Assembly (NCBI GenBank): GCA_046596415.1
Contig: JBKJML010000029.1
Span: 1 to 13,715, forward strand
Direction of reading: 5' to 3'
Length of the DNA: 13,715 nt
Source: JBKJML01 sp046596415
GTDB lineage: Bacteria > Actinomycetota > Thermoleophilia > Gaiellales > Gaiellaceae
Shown one piece after another: positions 1 through 7,894 of this stretch (the stretch's first letter is position 1; each line of letters starts with the position of its first letter). A program made the translations under genes and the position numbers. The notes under the pieces are model-generated. The model was not told the origin of the DNA, searched no databases, and saw only the letters and a program-made list of their open reading frames with translations.

Positions 1-1
1 C

Positions 2-283
2 GTCGGACGCGAGAAGATGGCCGTCTTCGACGACATGGAGCTGGAGCGCAAGGTGACGATCTACGACAAGGCTCCGTGGGAGCCCGCCGGCACCTACGGC
101 GAGTGGCGGACGCGCACAGGCGACATCTTCAGCCCCAAGATCGCGAATGACGAGCCGCTGCGCCTCGAGTGCAGCCACTTCCTCGAGCTGGTCGCGAATG
201 GCCCTGGCGACCACCGCGAGGCGCTCGACGGGCTCACCGTCGTCAGGACACTCGACCGGCTGACCGAGTCGCTGCGTGGTTGA
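2..283 (+). CDS. Gfo/Idh/MocA-family sugar oxidoreductase, C-terminal fragment
   Basis: The reading frame is open from the left edge of the window, so only the last 93 residues of a longer protein are present; the Met codon at 17 is internal. The pattern (KMAVFDDME near the start, a later DKAPWEP, then GDIFSPKI, EPLRLECSHFLE and a final VVRTLDRLTESL helix) matches the C-terminal end of NAD(P)-dependent Gfo/Idh/MocA dehydrogenases, which oxidise or reduce sugar or nucleotide-sugar hydroxyls. The NAD-binding Rossmann half lies outside the window. Its stop codon lies inside the start of the following acetyltransferase gene (8-bp overlap), so the two are almost certainly co-transcribed. By analogy with WbpB/WbpD pairs it could act on a UDP-HexNAc uronate, but the substrate cannot be read from this fragment. 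Family call fairly sure, substrate unknown. Confidence 0.8.
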   Translation, partial: VGREKMAVFDDMELERKVTIYDKAPWEPAGTYGEWRTRTGDIFSPKIANDEPLRLECSHFLELVANGPGDHREALDGLTVVRTLDRLTESLRG

Positions 284-923
284 GATCCATCCGAGCGCGA
301 TCGTCCATCCGGGCACCGTGCTCGGCGAGGGCGTCAAGGTGCTCGAGCACGCGGTCGTCGGCAAGCAGCCGACTCTCTCGCCCCGTTCGACCGCGAAGCG
401 CGAGCCACTGCCGCCGGCCGTGCTCGGCGACGGGACGATCGTCTCGACGGGCGCGATCGTCTTCGCCGGCACGACGATCGGCGCCCGCGTCATCCTGGGC
501 GACCAGTCGTGCGTGCGCGAGCGAGTGACGATCGGCGATGACGTCGTGGTTGGCCGCGGCTCACTGGTCGAGAACGACACGACGATCGGAGCGCTGACGA
601 AGATCCAGGCCGACGCCTACATCACCGCCTATTCGACGCTCGAGGACAACGTCTTCATCGCGCCATGCGTGGTGACGACGAACGACAACTGGATGGGCCG
701 CACGGAGCAGCGCTTCGGCAACGTGAAGGGGCCGACGATCCGCCGCGGGGCCCGCATCGGTGGTGGCGCGATCCTCTGTCCGGGGGTCGAGATCGGCGAA
801 GAGGCCTTCGTCGGCGCCGGAGCGGTCGTCACGAAGGACGTCCCACCGAGGGTCGTCGTGGTCGGCAGCCCCGCCCGCATCCTGCGCGACGTGCCCGCCG
901 AGGAGCTGCTCGAGAACCAGTAG
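276..923 (+). CDS. Hexapeptide-repeat (left-handed beta-helix) N-acetyltransferase, WbpD-like
   Basis: A 215-residue protein starting at GTG 276, inside the end of the upstream oxidoreductase gene. Imperfect hexapeptide repeats ([IV]G.. pattern, e.g. TTIGARVILGD, VTIGDDVVVGRG, ARIGGGAILCPGVEIGEEAFVGAGAVV) run from about residue 5 to 187 and give a left-handed beta-helix, normally a trimer with acetyl-CoA sites between subunits. The TTNDNWMGR segment (134-142) sits where WbpD/WlbB/QdtC-type sugar N-acetyltransferases carry their substrate loop, and the VVGSPARILRDV ending is typical of the family. An insertion at about 28-48 (GKQPTLSPRSTAKREP) separates the first coils from the rest. Likely role: cytoplasmic N-acetylation of an amino group on a nucleotide-linked sugar for surface glycan synthesis. 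This is inferred from the family and from pairing with the dehydrogenase. O-acetylation, or another acyl group, cannot be excluded. Confidence 0.85.
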   Translation: MVEIHPSAIVHPGTVLGEGVKVLEHAVVGKQPTLSPRSTAKREPLPPAVLGDGTIVSTGAIVFAGTTIGARVILGDQSCVRERVTIGDDVVVGRGSLVENDTTIGALTKIQADAYITAYSTLEDNVFIAPCVVTTNDNWMGRTEQRFGNVKGPTIRRGARIGGGAILCPGVEIGEEAFVGAGAVVTKDVPPRVVVVGSPARILRDVPAEELLENQ

Positions 924-932
924 GTCGGCCGG

Positions 933-2567
933 CTACGTCTTGACGACCGTCAGCCGGTAGCCACCCGACCCGGGCGAGGCGAGCTTCACCTGGACGTAGT
1001 ACCAGCCGGTCTTCGTCGCGCGGTAGCCGAGCTGCTGACGTGATCCCGGTCGCGACGCCTGCCGGGCACGCAGGCTCTGCTTGCCGAGGTCGTCGACGTC
1101 CGTCGTGCCTGGACGCCAGAGGACCAGGTTCGTGTCGGTGCGCGCAGGCCCGCGGACGCTTGCGTAGACAGCCTGGCCTCGGCGCAGCTTGACCCGGTAG
1201 ACGTCGGTCTGGTCGTCCCAGTAGTCGAGCGTCGCCTCGATCCGCCGGATCGAGCCCCAGAGTGTCATCGCCTGCTCCACGCCGGCATCGTCGTTCGGCT
1301 CGTAGCGGTCGCGTGGCGGCAACAGCCCAGCGAGCGCCTGGACCGCGGCTGTCACGTCGAGGCGGCCCCAGCCGGTGTAGGCGTCACGCAGCGCCGGACA
1401 CTCGCGGCAGCCATTGTCGGCGGTCGCGTCGACGGCGGTGCGCTCGAGGAGGGCGGCGACCTGTTCTGCCGCAAGCCCCGGCCGCGTGCCGAGCAGCACG
1501 GCGGCAGCGGCCGACACCTGCGGGGCTGCGAAAGACGTGCCCTCCGCTTCCTGGTACTCCTCTGGACCGCAGCCCGAATAGCCCTGTTCGGCACACGCGG
1601 GCCGCTCTGCCGTCAGCCCCCGCGGGAAGGTCGAGAGGATCCCCTCGCCCGGCGCCGCCAGGTCGTTGTACACCGCGTCGCGGTTCGAGAAGGGCGGCGA
1701 GGATCCGTTCTGGGCGAGCGCGCTGACCCCGAGCACATGCGGGAGCGCCGCGGGATAACTCGCGTAGCGCCAGGGCACAGCGGGCGCCTGGTCGGCGTTC
1801 CCGACCGCGGCGACGACGAGCACGCCGCGCGAGACGGCGTAGCGGATCGCCGCGGCCTCGAGCGAGGAGAACGTGTCGCGGTCGGGATGGAGTGGGTCAC
1901 GCACGCCGCCGAGGCTCATGTTGATCACCCGCGCGTGCGCCGCAACCGCCCAGCGGATCGCGCGCGCCTCGGCCTCGACAGGAATCGTCCCGTCGGCTGC
2001 GACAACCTTGGCGACGACGAGCTCGGCCTCCGGAGCCATCCCCGCGATGCCCTCGGCGTTGTCAGGCTCAGCCGCGATCACGCCGGCGACGAACGTCCCG
2101 TGGCCGTGCTTGTCGACCATCGGCGAGCCGCCGACGAAGCTCCGTGCGGCTGCGATTCTCGAGGTGAGCTCCGGGTGGCCGCCGTCGATTCCGGAGTCGA
2201 CCACGGCAACGCGGATGCGGGCGAGCGGCGGGCGCGCCTCCCAGGCGCCGAAGGCTCGGTTTTGTGCGAGATACCACTGCCGGGGAGCGAGTGGGTCGTT
2301 CGGCGTCCAGCCGGCGAGACGTCGCGCGACGAGCGGCTCGACGTAGGCGGCCCCCGGCGTGCGAAGGACACTTCCCGGCGGGCCCTCGACCACGAGCGCA
2401 GGCAGCGGGGCGAGGCTCTCGACGCTCGTCGCGCCGCGCGCGAGTAGCGCCGCACGGAGCGCAGGGAGATCGGCGACGGTTCGGGCTCCGATCGCGTAGC
2501 GCGCGGCCGGCGCCGCTGCCGGGAGCACCAGGACCGCGACGAGCGCGGCGACGAGTGGCCGGGTCAT
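933..2567 (-). CDS. Secreted subtilisin-like serine protease (S8 family)
   Basis: A 544-residue protein. Residues 1-22 form a signal peptide (basic MTR, hydrophobic core, AAPAA cleavage-like site). Residues about 23-85 look like a short inhibitor/propeptide region. The S8 catalytic domain spans about 90-415 with the complete triad: Asp124 in AVVDSGIDGG, His156 in HGHGTFVAGV, Ser345 in GTSFAAPQVS, plus the oxyanion-hole Asn257 in AAVGNAD. Cys325, Cys333, Cys387 and Cys390 could form disulfides in the exported enzyme. Residues about 420-544 begin RYEPNDDAG and resemble a beta-rich pre-peptidase C-terminal (PPC) domain. It should be an active extracellular or wall-associated endoprotease; the substrate is unknown. 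Its ATG overlaps the stop of the SpoIID-domain gene (ATGA), so it is probably made from the same mRNA. It ends 9 bp from the convergent acetyltransferase gene, with no obvious terminator between. Confidence 0.93.
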   Translation of the reverse strand: MTRPLVAALVAVLVLPAAAPAARYAIGARTVADLPALRAALLARGATSVESLAPLPALVVEGPPGSVLRTPGAAYVEPLVARRLAGWTPNDPLAPRQWYLAQNRAFGAWEARPPLARIRVAVVDSGIDGGHPELTSRIAAARSFVGGSPMVDKHGHGTFVAGVIAAEPDNAEGIAGMAPEAELVVAKVVAADGTIPVEAEARAIRWAVAAHARVINMSLGGVRDPLHPDRDTFSSLEAAAIRYAVSRGVLVVAAVGNADQAPAVPWRYASYPAALPHVLGVSALAQNGSSPPFSNRDAVYNDLAAPGEGILSTFPRGLTAERPACAEQGYSGCGPEEYQEAEGTSFAAPQVSAAAAVLLGTRPGLAAEQVAALLERTAVDATADNGCRECPALRDAYTGWGRLDVTAAVQALAGLLPPRDRYEPNDDAGVEQAMTLWGSIRRIEATLDYWDDQTDVYRVKLRRGQAVYASVRGPARTDTNLVLWRPGTTDVDDLGKQSLRARQASRPGSRQQLGYRATKTGWYYVQVKLASPGSGGYRLTVVKT

Positions 2568-4195
2568 CCTCCGACCTGGAGCAGGGGCGATGTGCCCCGC
2601 ACGAGCCCGGCGGACGGAGCCGCGCTCGCCCTGTAGACACCAGGCTCGAGGGCGACGTCGACCGCGAACGTCCCGTCGACGCCGAGGCTCGCCGTCTGGA
2701 TCGGCACCCAGCTCGTGCCCTGCTGCTGCTCGAGTCGAACCTCGGCGCCTTCCCCGAAGGGAGCGACCTTGCCGGCGACGCCGGTCGGGGTCGCCGCGAG
2801 GGTGACCCGGGGAGCGACCGGGATCCGAAGCGACGGGCCAGCGCTGGTGCCGGTGGAGAGCCGCACCGTGCCGGTGACGGTCGGCCGGAGCTTCACGGTG
2901 AACGTCCCGTCGGGCGCGGGCTTGACGACCGGCCCGGGCGCCCAGGGGCCGCCGAAGCGCGTCTCCAGGCTCGGCGCCTTGACCCCACGCGCGACGCCGC
3001 CGAGCGTCAGCACCGCCCCGTGGATGACGGGCGGCAGCGGTCGGGTCAGCGAAAGCACTCCCACCGAGGTGACCCAGGTCGACCGGAGCCCTGCGGCGTA
3101 CCGTACCGCCGCACCCGAGACCACCTGCTCACCACCACCACCCGTGACGACGACCGAACGCAGGCGGCCGTCGCGGCGCGTCCCGAGCCGGAGATCCGTG
3201 ACCGGGCCTCTGACGCCGAGGCCCGTGGCGAGTTTCGCGGCGCCGACCGTCACCGGCCCCCACGTGTGCCAGGGCGAGACCTTGTCGTAGGGGTCGGGGG
3301 TCGAGACGATGTAGGGCAGCGGCTTGCCGAGCACCTCGGTCGCGTCGGCCGTGCGCCCGCCGGAGGTCGAATAGAAGAACGTCGTCGCGATCACCCCCTC
3401 GTAGCGCAGCACCTCCCCCTTCGTCGCCTGGATGGCGATGCTCGTGCGCGGATTCTCGGCCGCGATCCCGCCGTAGACCTGGCTGCGCTCGTCGCCGTAG
3501 ACGTCGAACGCGCCGCCCGGCTTGCGGCTTGCGAGCGCGTACGAGCGCGCGGCGACCGCCTGCGCCTTGAGCGCTTCCTCGGGCCAGTCGCTCGGCATCT
3601 CCTGCGGAACGACACCCTGGAGGTAGGACTCCAGGCCGACCGCGTTCACTACCAACAGCTTCTTCTGCTTCGACGAGAGCGACACGTCGATCCGGCCCCG
3701 GTAGCGCTTGCCTGCGAGCGAGAGTGGCGCGCCAGCGCTGGCGAGAAACGACACAGGCCCCGTGAGCTCGACGGGTGCCTCGTCTGCCACGGTCAGCGTG
3801 AAGTCCGTCCCGAGCGAGGCGTCCCCGGCCGGCACAGAAACCGTCTTCCCGAAGACGTCCCGAACGCGGAAGGCAACGGACGAGGACAACGTTGCGGCCG
3901 CCAGGCCCTCGGCGAGCAGCACCCTGATCGTGCCGAGGCCGGCCGGCCCGATCTCGGTACCCGGGTAGTAGAACGCAAGAATCTCTGCGTAGCCCCTCGC
4001 GTCGTTGGCCTGACCCATTGCCCCGTACTGGCTCATGCCGGCGCCGTGGCCATAGCCTCGGCCGCTGAAGACGAAGCTCGCCGCGCCTGCGGTCTTGACC
4101 GGTTCGGCCCGCTTGCTCGGCAGCGTCCCGCCCGCCGCGGCGGCAAGGCCGGCCGCGACCGAGAGCGCGAGGATGAGTGCGATCAGTCGGCGCAT
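2564..4195 (-). CDS. Secreted SpoIID/LytB-domain protein
   Basis: A 543-residue protein with an N-terminal signal peptide (MRR, hydrophobic to about residue 22). SpoIID hallmarks are present: GRGYGHGAGMSQYGA (45-59), the core YLQGVVPQEMPSDWPEEALK (191-210) followed by AQAVAARSYA, and FYSTSGGRTADATEV (274-288). Glu199 of PQEM aligns with the catalytic Glu of Bacillus SpoIID, a lytic transglycosylase acting on stem-peptide-free glycan strands. The roughly 150 residues after about 390 are beta-rich repeats, probably wall-binding or structural. Homologues are common in non-sporulating bacteria, so this does not imply endospores. The expected role is peptidoglycan cleavage or remodelling outside the membrane. 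It is the first gene of a two-gene unit with the S8 protease and is divergent from the kinase. The ATG at 4195 is chosen because it directly precedes the signal peptide; its ribosome site is weak. Confidence 0.92.
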   Translation of the reverse strand: MRRLIALILALSVAAGLAAAAGGTLPSKRAEPVKTAGAASFVFSGRGYGHGAGMSQYGAMGQANDARGYAEILAFYYPGTEIGPAGLGTIRVLLAEGLAAATLSSSVAFRVRDVFGKTVSVPAGDASLGTDFTLTVADEAPVELTGPVSFLASAGAPLSLAGKRYRGRIDVSLSSKQKKLLVVNAVGLESYLQGVVPQEMPSDWPEEALKAQAVAARSYALASRKPGGAFDVYGDERSQVYGGIAAENPRTSIAIQATKGEVLRYEGVIATTFFYSTSGGRTADATEVLGKPLPYIVSTPDPYDKVSPWHTWGPVTVGAAKLATGLGVRGPVTDLRLGTRRDGRLRSVVVTGGGGEQVVSGAAVRYAAGLRSTWVTSVGVLSLTRPLPPVIHGAVLTLGGVARGVKAPSLETRFGGPWAPGPVVKPAPDGTFTVKLRPTVTGTVRLSTGTSAGPSLRIPVAPRVTLAATPTGVAGKVAPFGEGAEVRLEQQQGTSWVPIQTASLGVDGTFAVDVALEPGVYRASAAPSAGLVRGTSPLLQVGG

Positions 4196-4262
4196 TGGAC
4201 CCGTCTCGAGGCTAGCGGAAGGCTCGACCGATCAGGCATCTCTTTACGGAACCTTCAACGGC

Positions 4263-4289
4263 GTTTCCCGTGCCCCTGCCGCGGGAAAC
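4263..4289. promoter_or_regulatory. Perfect inverted repeat between divergent SpoIID-protein and kinase genes
   Basis: GTTTCCCG (4263-4270) and CGGGAAAC (4282-4289) are exact reverse complements, 8 of 8 bases, separated by 11 bases. The element lies in the roughly 125-bp region between the two divergent genes, about 30 bases before the preferred kinase start and about 70 bases from the SpoIID start. Its symmetry would suit a dimeric repressor or activator, or a hairpin in the kinase mRNA leader. A terminator is unlikely because no transcript ends here and no T-run follows. The regulator is unknown. Confidence 0.4.
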
Positions 4290-4320
4290 AACGGAAAGGG
4301 CCGCTTCAGGCGACCGCTGT

Positions 4321-5718
4321 ATGCCTGCCGAGACCAACATCCTTCCTCCTCGCTACCTACGGCCTGTCCGGATCGGCCGTGGCGGCATGGGCGACATCTA
4401 CCGCGCGGAGGACGAGCTGCTCGGTCGCGTCGTCGCGGTGAAGCTCCTCTCGGAGCGCTTCTCGGAGGACGACGCGGTGCGGCAACGCTTCACGCGCGAG
4501 GCACTGACGGCCGCGCGCCTGTCGAACGCCCCGAGCACAGTGACGATCTTCGACGTGGGCGAGTGGAACGACCGGCCCTTCATCGTCATGGAGCATCTGA
4601 GCGGTGGCTCCCTCGCCGACCGGCTGGCCGGAGGCGCACAGCCGGCCGGGCAGGCGCTCGAATGGCTCGAGCAGGCCGCTGCGGCACTCGATGCCGCCCA
4701 TGCGCACGGCGTCGTCCACCGCGACGTCAAGCCAGCGAACCTGCTGCTGGACGACGACGAGCGCCTCCACGTGGCCGACTTCGGGATCGCGAGCGCCGCC
4801 GGTCTCGACTCCTTCACCGCAGCCGGGACGGTGCTCGGGACGGCGGGCTACCTCTCGCCGGAGCAGGCACGCGGCGAGCGAGCGGACGCGGCCAGCGACC
4901 GCTACGCGCTCGGGATCGTCGCCTACGAGCTCCTCACCGGCCGGCGCCCGTTCGAGAACGAGTCCCCGACCGCGGAGGCAGCGGCACACGTGTCGCTGCC
5001 CGTGCCGCGGATCAGCGAGGCCGCACCTGAACTACCGCGGGAGCTCGACGAGGTGTTCCAGAAAGCGCTCGCGAAGGAGCCCGCCGACCGCCACACCTCG
5101 TGCACCGAGCTCGTCTGGGCGATTCGAGCAGCGCTCGCCGAGTCGGCCGGCAGGACGCGCGTGCTCGCGCCGCTTGCCGCCGGCCCGACGACCCGCGTCA
5201 TGCGACAGCCCGGCCACCGGGGGCGCACGCCGCTCGTCGTCGCGGCGCTGGTCGCACTCGGGCTCGCAGGCGCCGCACTCGCCGGGATCGTGCTCTCAGG
5301 TCCCGACGACCCGGTAGCCGTCCCCGGGGCGAGCACGGTCCGCGAGACGATCACGACACCCGGAACGACCCTCACGGTCGTGACGACAGCGCCGGCGGCG
5401 ACCGTGACCGCAGCCACCACTCCGGCGCCTGTGCCGCCCGCCGAGAGCCCGTCGGCACTCAACGACGCGGGCTTCGCCCTCATGCAGGCGAACCGCTTCG
5501 ACGAGGCACTGCCGCTCCTGGAACGGGCCGTCTCCGGCCTCGCCGGGAGTGGCGCGCTCGCCGAGGCGTATGCGAGCTACAACCTCGCCTACACGAGGCT
5601 TGCGCTCGGAAGCTGCGACGGCGTGCTCGACCTGCTCGACCGCTCCGAAGAGCTTCAGGGCAAGCTGAAGGAGATCAGCCGCCTGCGCCGCGACGCCGAG
5701 AAGGGCTGCGGGGACTAG
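4321..5718 (+). CDS. Transmembrane Ser/Thr protein kinase (PknB-type) with TPR-like outer domain
   Basis: A 465-residue protein from ATG 4321. The GTG at 4270 would add 17 unconserved residues and falls on the inverted repeat, so it is less likely. The Hanks-type kinase domain spans about 11-275: glycine loop IGRGGMGDIY (18-27), ATP-binding Lys41 in VAVKLL, catalytic HRDVKPAN (133-140, Asp135), DFG (153-155), and an activation segment with Ser/Thr at 164-174 before GYLSPEQ. A juxtamembrane linker leads to one membrane helix at about 304-326. Outside is a Thr/Pro-rich stretch (about 335-378), then a helical region (about 378-465) reading like one or two tetratricopeptide repeats (NDAGFALMQANRFDEALPLL). 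It has no PASTA repeats, so muropeptide binding as in PknB is not supported; the outer domain may sense or bind a protein partner. All catalytic residues are intact. Its stop overlaps the convergent transporter stop. Confidence 0.93.
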   Translation: MPAETNILPPRYLRPVRIGRGGMGDIYRAEDELLGRVVAVKLLSERFSEDDAVRQRFTREALTAARLSNAPSTVTIFDVGEWNDRPFIVMEHLSGGSLADRLAGGAQPAGQALEWLEQAAAALDAAHAHGVVHRDVKPANLLLDDDERLHVADFGIASAAGLDSFTAAGTVLGTAGYLSPEQARGERADAASDRYALGIVAYELLTGRRPFENESPTAEAAAHVSLPVPRISEAAPELPRELDEVFQKALAKEPADRHTSCTELVWAIRAALAESAGRTRVLAPLAAGPTTRVMRQPGHRGRTPLVVAALVALGLAGAALAGIVLSGPDDPVAVPGASTVRETITTPGTTLTVVTTAPAATVTAATTPAPVPPAESPSALNDAGFALMQANRFDEALPLLERAVSGLAGSGALAEAYASYNLAYTRLALGSCDGVLDLLDRSEELQGKLKEISRLRRDAEKGCGD

Positions 5719-7874
5719 CCGGAAGCCTTCCCCGTGGACGGCGCAACACGGACGAGACGGGCTGCCCAGGGCGGAAGCCACCAGTTCCAGGGCCCCATCA
5801 GCCGCATGATCGCCGGCACGAGCAGCGCCCTGATCACAGTTGCGTCGAAGATCACCCCGGCTGCGAGGCCGATCCCGAACTGCTTGATATCGGTGCCCGG
5901 GCCGGTCGAAAGGACGAAGAAGGCGAACATCAGGACGAGCGCAGCGCTCGTGACGAGCTTGCCCGTGCGCGCGAGCCCGAGCGAGATCGCTCGTGCCGTG
6001 TCACCCGTCTCGTCGTAGGCCTCGCGCATCCGGGTGAGCATGAACACCTCGTAGTCCATCGAGAGGCCGTAGAGGAACGCGAAGATCATCAGCGGGATCC
6101 AGGAGATGATCGAGTCGGTGGACGGAACGCCCCAGATCGCCTCGCTCCCGTGCCCCTTCTGGAAGATGAAGACGATGATCCCGTAGGCCGCACCGAGCGA
6201 GACAAGGTTCAGGATCACAGCCTTGAGCGGCAGCAACAGCGACCGGAAGGCGCGTACGAGCAGGATGTACGTCAGCACGACGACGAAGAGCAGCACCCAC
6301 GGAAACTTTCCGTAGACCGCCTGGACGAACTCGCGCTCCTCCGGCGGCAGTCCGGCGACCGTGGCGGTAGCACCGCCGAGCTCCGCCTGCGCGGCCGGTA
6401 CGACGTCGTCCTTCAGCCGGGCGATCGTGACGCGCGTCTGCTTGCTCGAGCCGTCGTCTGCCGCGAACGCCTCGATGAGCGCCAGCCCGTTCGCGCGGGA
6501 GCTCTCCGGCGCGACTGCCCCTGCAACGCCTTCGACGGCCGCGATCCGGTCGGCGAAGCGGTCGAGCTGCTGCGGTGTGACGTCTCCCTCGACGACGATC
6601 TGGAACGGTTTCAGCACGCCCGGCGTGATTCCGGCGCCGACGAGCGTCTCGAAGCCGGTGTGGCCGTCGCCCGCCCCCGGGAAGTCCTTCGCCTGCGCGT
6701 CGCTCGGGTTGATCTGGACGCCGTAGAACACGAGCGCGGCGACGATCGCCACGCCGACGCCGGCGACGGGAAGCGGCCTGCGCACGACGATGGCAGCCCA
6801 GCGGCCCCAGAAGCCCGTATCGGGGTCGTGGCTCCCGAGCAGCCGGCGCGGCAGGACCCGGACGCTGTTGATCTTCTCGCCCAGCAGGAAGAGGAGCGCC
6901 GGCAGGAGCGTGATCGCCGTGAGCACCGAGACGGCAGGAATGAGCATGCCGCCGATCCCGATCGAGCGGATGAACGGCAACGGCAGGATCACCATGCTCA
7001 ACAGGCCGACCGCGACGGTCGAGCCGGAGACGATCACCGAGCGGCCGGCGTGACGCATCGTCTCGACGACCGCCGTCTCACGGTCGACCCCCTCGTGTAA
7101 CTCGTCGCGGAAGCGGAAGATCATCAACAGCGCGTAGTCGATTGCGACCCCGAGCCCGACCAGGGCAACCAGGAACTGGACGACGATCGAGACATCGGTG
7201 ATGTAGGTCAGCAGCCAGATCAGCGAGAACGTGTTCAAGATCGACGCGATCGCGACCACGAGCGGCATCAGGACGGCAGGGATGGTTCCGAACGTGAAGA
7301 GCAGGATCACGAGCGCGCCGAGGCCGCCGATCAGCGCCTCGATCAGGACGCTCGGGCCAGCGCCGGTCTCGCCGTCGGCCGCCTCCGCGAAGAGCGAGTC
7401 CATGCCGGAAAGGTGCGCCTCGACACCTGCCGGCGCCGCTTCCTTCAGCGCCTCACGGGTCGCGTCGAGCGTGACGGCACCTTCGAAGCTCGGCTGGCCG
7501 GCCGGGTAGATCTCGGCGAAGGTGACGTGACGGTCGCCGGAGAGGTAGTCGGCGGCGCCGGTCGAGAAGTACGAGCTCACCCGACTGCCGGGGTTCGCAG
7601 CGGCTGCAGCGTCGATCGCGCGTTCGATCCCGTCCACCTTCGTCACGTCTCCGGGCGTCGAGAACACCGCCACGAACGGCGGCGAGGCGCCAGTGCCGAG
7701 CGCAGCCTCGGTGCGGTGGTTCGCCTCGTACGCGGCGTAGCCCGGAATCGAGAAGTCCTCGAGCCAGCGGTCGGCGACCTGACCCGCCGAGAACGCGCCG
7801 AACGCGGTCAGGACGATCCAGGTGCCGATGACGACGAACCGGTGCCGGACGACGAGATGCGCGAGACGCTCCAT
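5715..7874 (-). CDS. MMPL-family RND transporter
   Basis: A 719-residue membrane protein made of two similar halves, each with one helix, an extracytoplasmic domain (about 35-180 and about 388-522) and a bundle of five helices. The paired proton-relay residues of MMPL proteins are present in both halves: Asp246-Tyr247 in LGVAIDYALL and Asp607-Tyr608 in YGLSMDYEVFML. The second is followed by the typical TRMREAYDETGD and IRALLVPAIMRL. Family members such as MmpL3 and MmpL4 export lipids or glycolipids using proton motive force; the cargo here is unknown. ATG 7874 is preferred over an upstream in-frame start at 7967 because that start would lie inside rfbB, and a purine-rich site (AAAGGAA) sits 10 bases before 7874. 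The gene follows rfbB by 20 bp on the same strand, so it is probably the last gene of the rhamnose operon. This suggests, but does not prove, export of a rhamnosylated product. Confidence 0.92.
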   Translation of the reverse strand: MERLAHLVVRHRFVVIGTWIVLTAFGAFSAGQVADRWLEDFSIPGYAAYEANHRTEAALGTGASPPFVAVFSTPGDVTKVDGIERAIDAAAAANPGSRVSSYFSTGAADYLSGDRHVTFAEIYPAGQPSFEGAVTLDATREALKEAAPAGVEAHLSGMDSLFAEAADGETGAGPSVLIEALIGGLGALVILLFTFGTIPAVLMPLVVAIASILNTFSLIWLLTYITDVSIVVQFLVALVGLGVAIDYALLMIFRFRDELHEGVDRETAVVETMRHAGRSVIVSGSTVAVGLLSMVILPLPFIRSIGIGGMLIPAVSVLTAITLLPALLFLLGEKINSVRVLPRRLLGSHDPDTGFWGRWAAIVVRRPLPVAGVGVAIVAALVFYGVQINPSDAQAKDFPGAGDGHTGFETLVGAGITPGVLKPFQIVVEGDVTPQQLDRFADRIAAVEGVAGAVAPESSRANGLALIEAFAADDGSSKQTRVTIARLKDDVVPAAQAELGGATATVAGLPPEEREFVQAVYGKFPWVLLFVVVLTYILLVRAFRSLLLPLKAVILNLVSLGAAYGIIVFIFQKGHGSEAIWGVPSTDSIISWIPLMIFAFLYGLSMDYEVFMLTRMREAYDETGDTARAISLGLARTGKLVTSAALVLMFAFFVLSTGPGTDIKQFGIGLAAGVIFDATVIRALLVPAIMRLMGPWNWWLPPWAARLVRVAPSTGKASG

Positions 7875-7884
7875 GTGTCGGGTG

Positions 7885-7891
7885 TTCCTTT
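7885..7891 (-). promoter_or_regulatory. Ribosome binding site of the MMPL transporter gene
   Basis: AAAGGAA on the minus strand lies 10 bases upstream of ATG 7874, in the 20-bp gap after the rfbB stop. It decides the start of the transporter in favour of 7874. Confidence 0.5.
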
Positions 7892-7894
7892 CGG

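Noticed and set aside
2564..4195. SpoIID-domain protein as evidence of endospore formation
   Set aside because: SpoIID/LytB domains occur widely in non-sporulating bacteria, and no other sporulation gene is present in the window.
4248..4265. ECF-sigma-like promoter (GGAAC then CGTT) upstream of the kinase
   Set aside because: The spacing between the boxes is only 9 bases instead of about 16-17, so it is not a credible promoter.
4263..4289. The kinase-upstream inverted repeat as a Rho-independent terminator
   Set aside because: It lies between divergent genes and has no following T-run on either strand; it is better viewed as an operator or leader hairpin.
2264..4441. A 725-codon open frame on the plus strand opposite the SpoIID and protease genes
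   Set aside because: Arg/Asp/Gly/Pro-rich sequence with no recognisable domain, complementary to two genes with clear motifs. It reflects few stop codons in very GC-rich DNA.
5100..7100. A 666-codon open frame on the plus strand across the kinase 3' end and the MMPL gene
   Set aside because: It is a low-complexity charged sequence that crosses two unrelated genes and has no domain pattern. It is a shadow of the MMPL and kinase genes.
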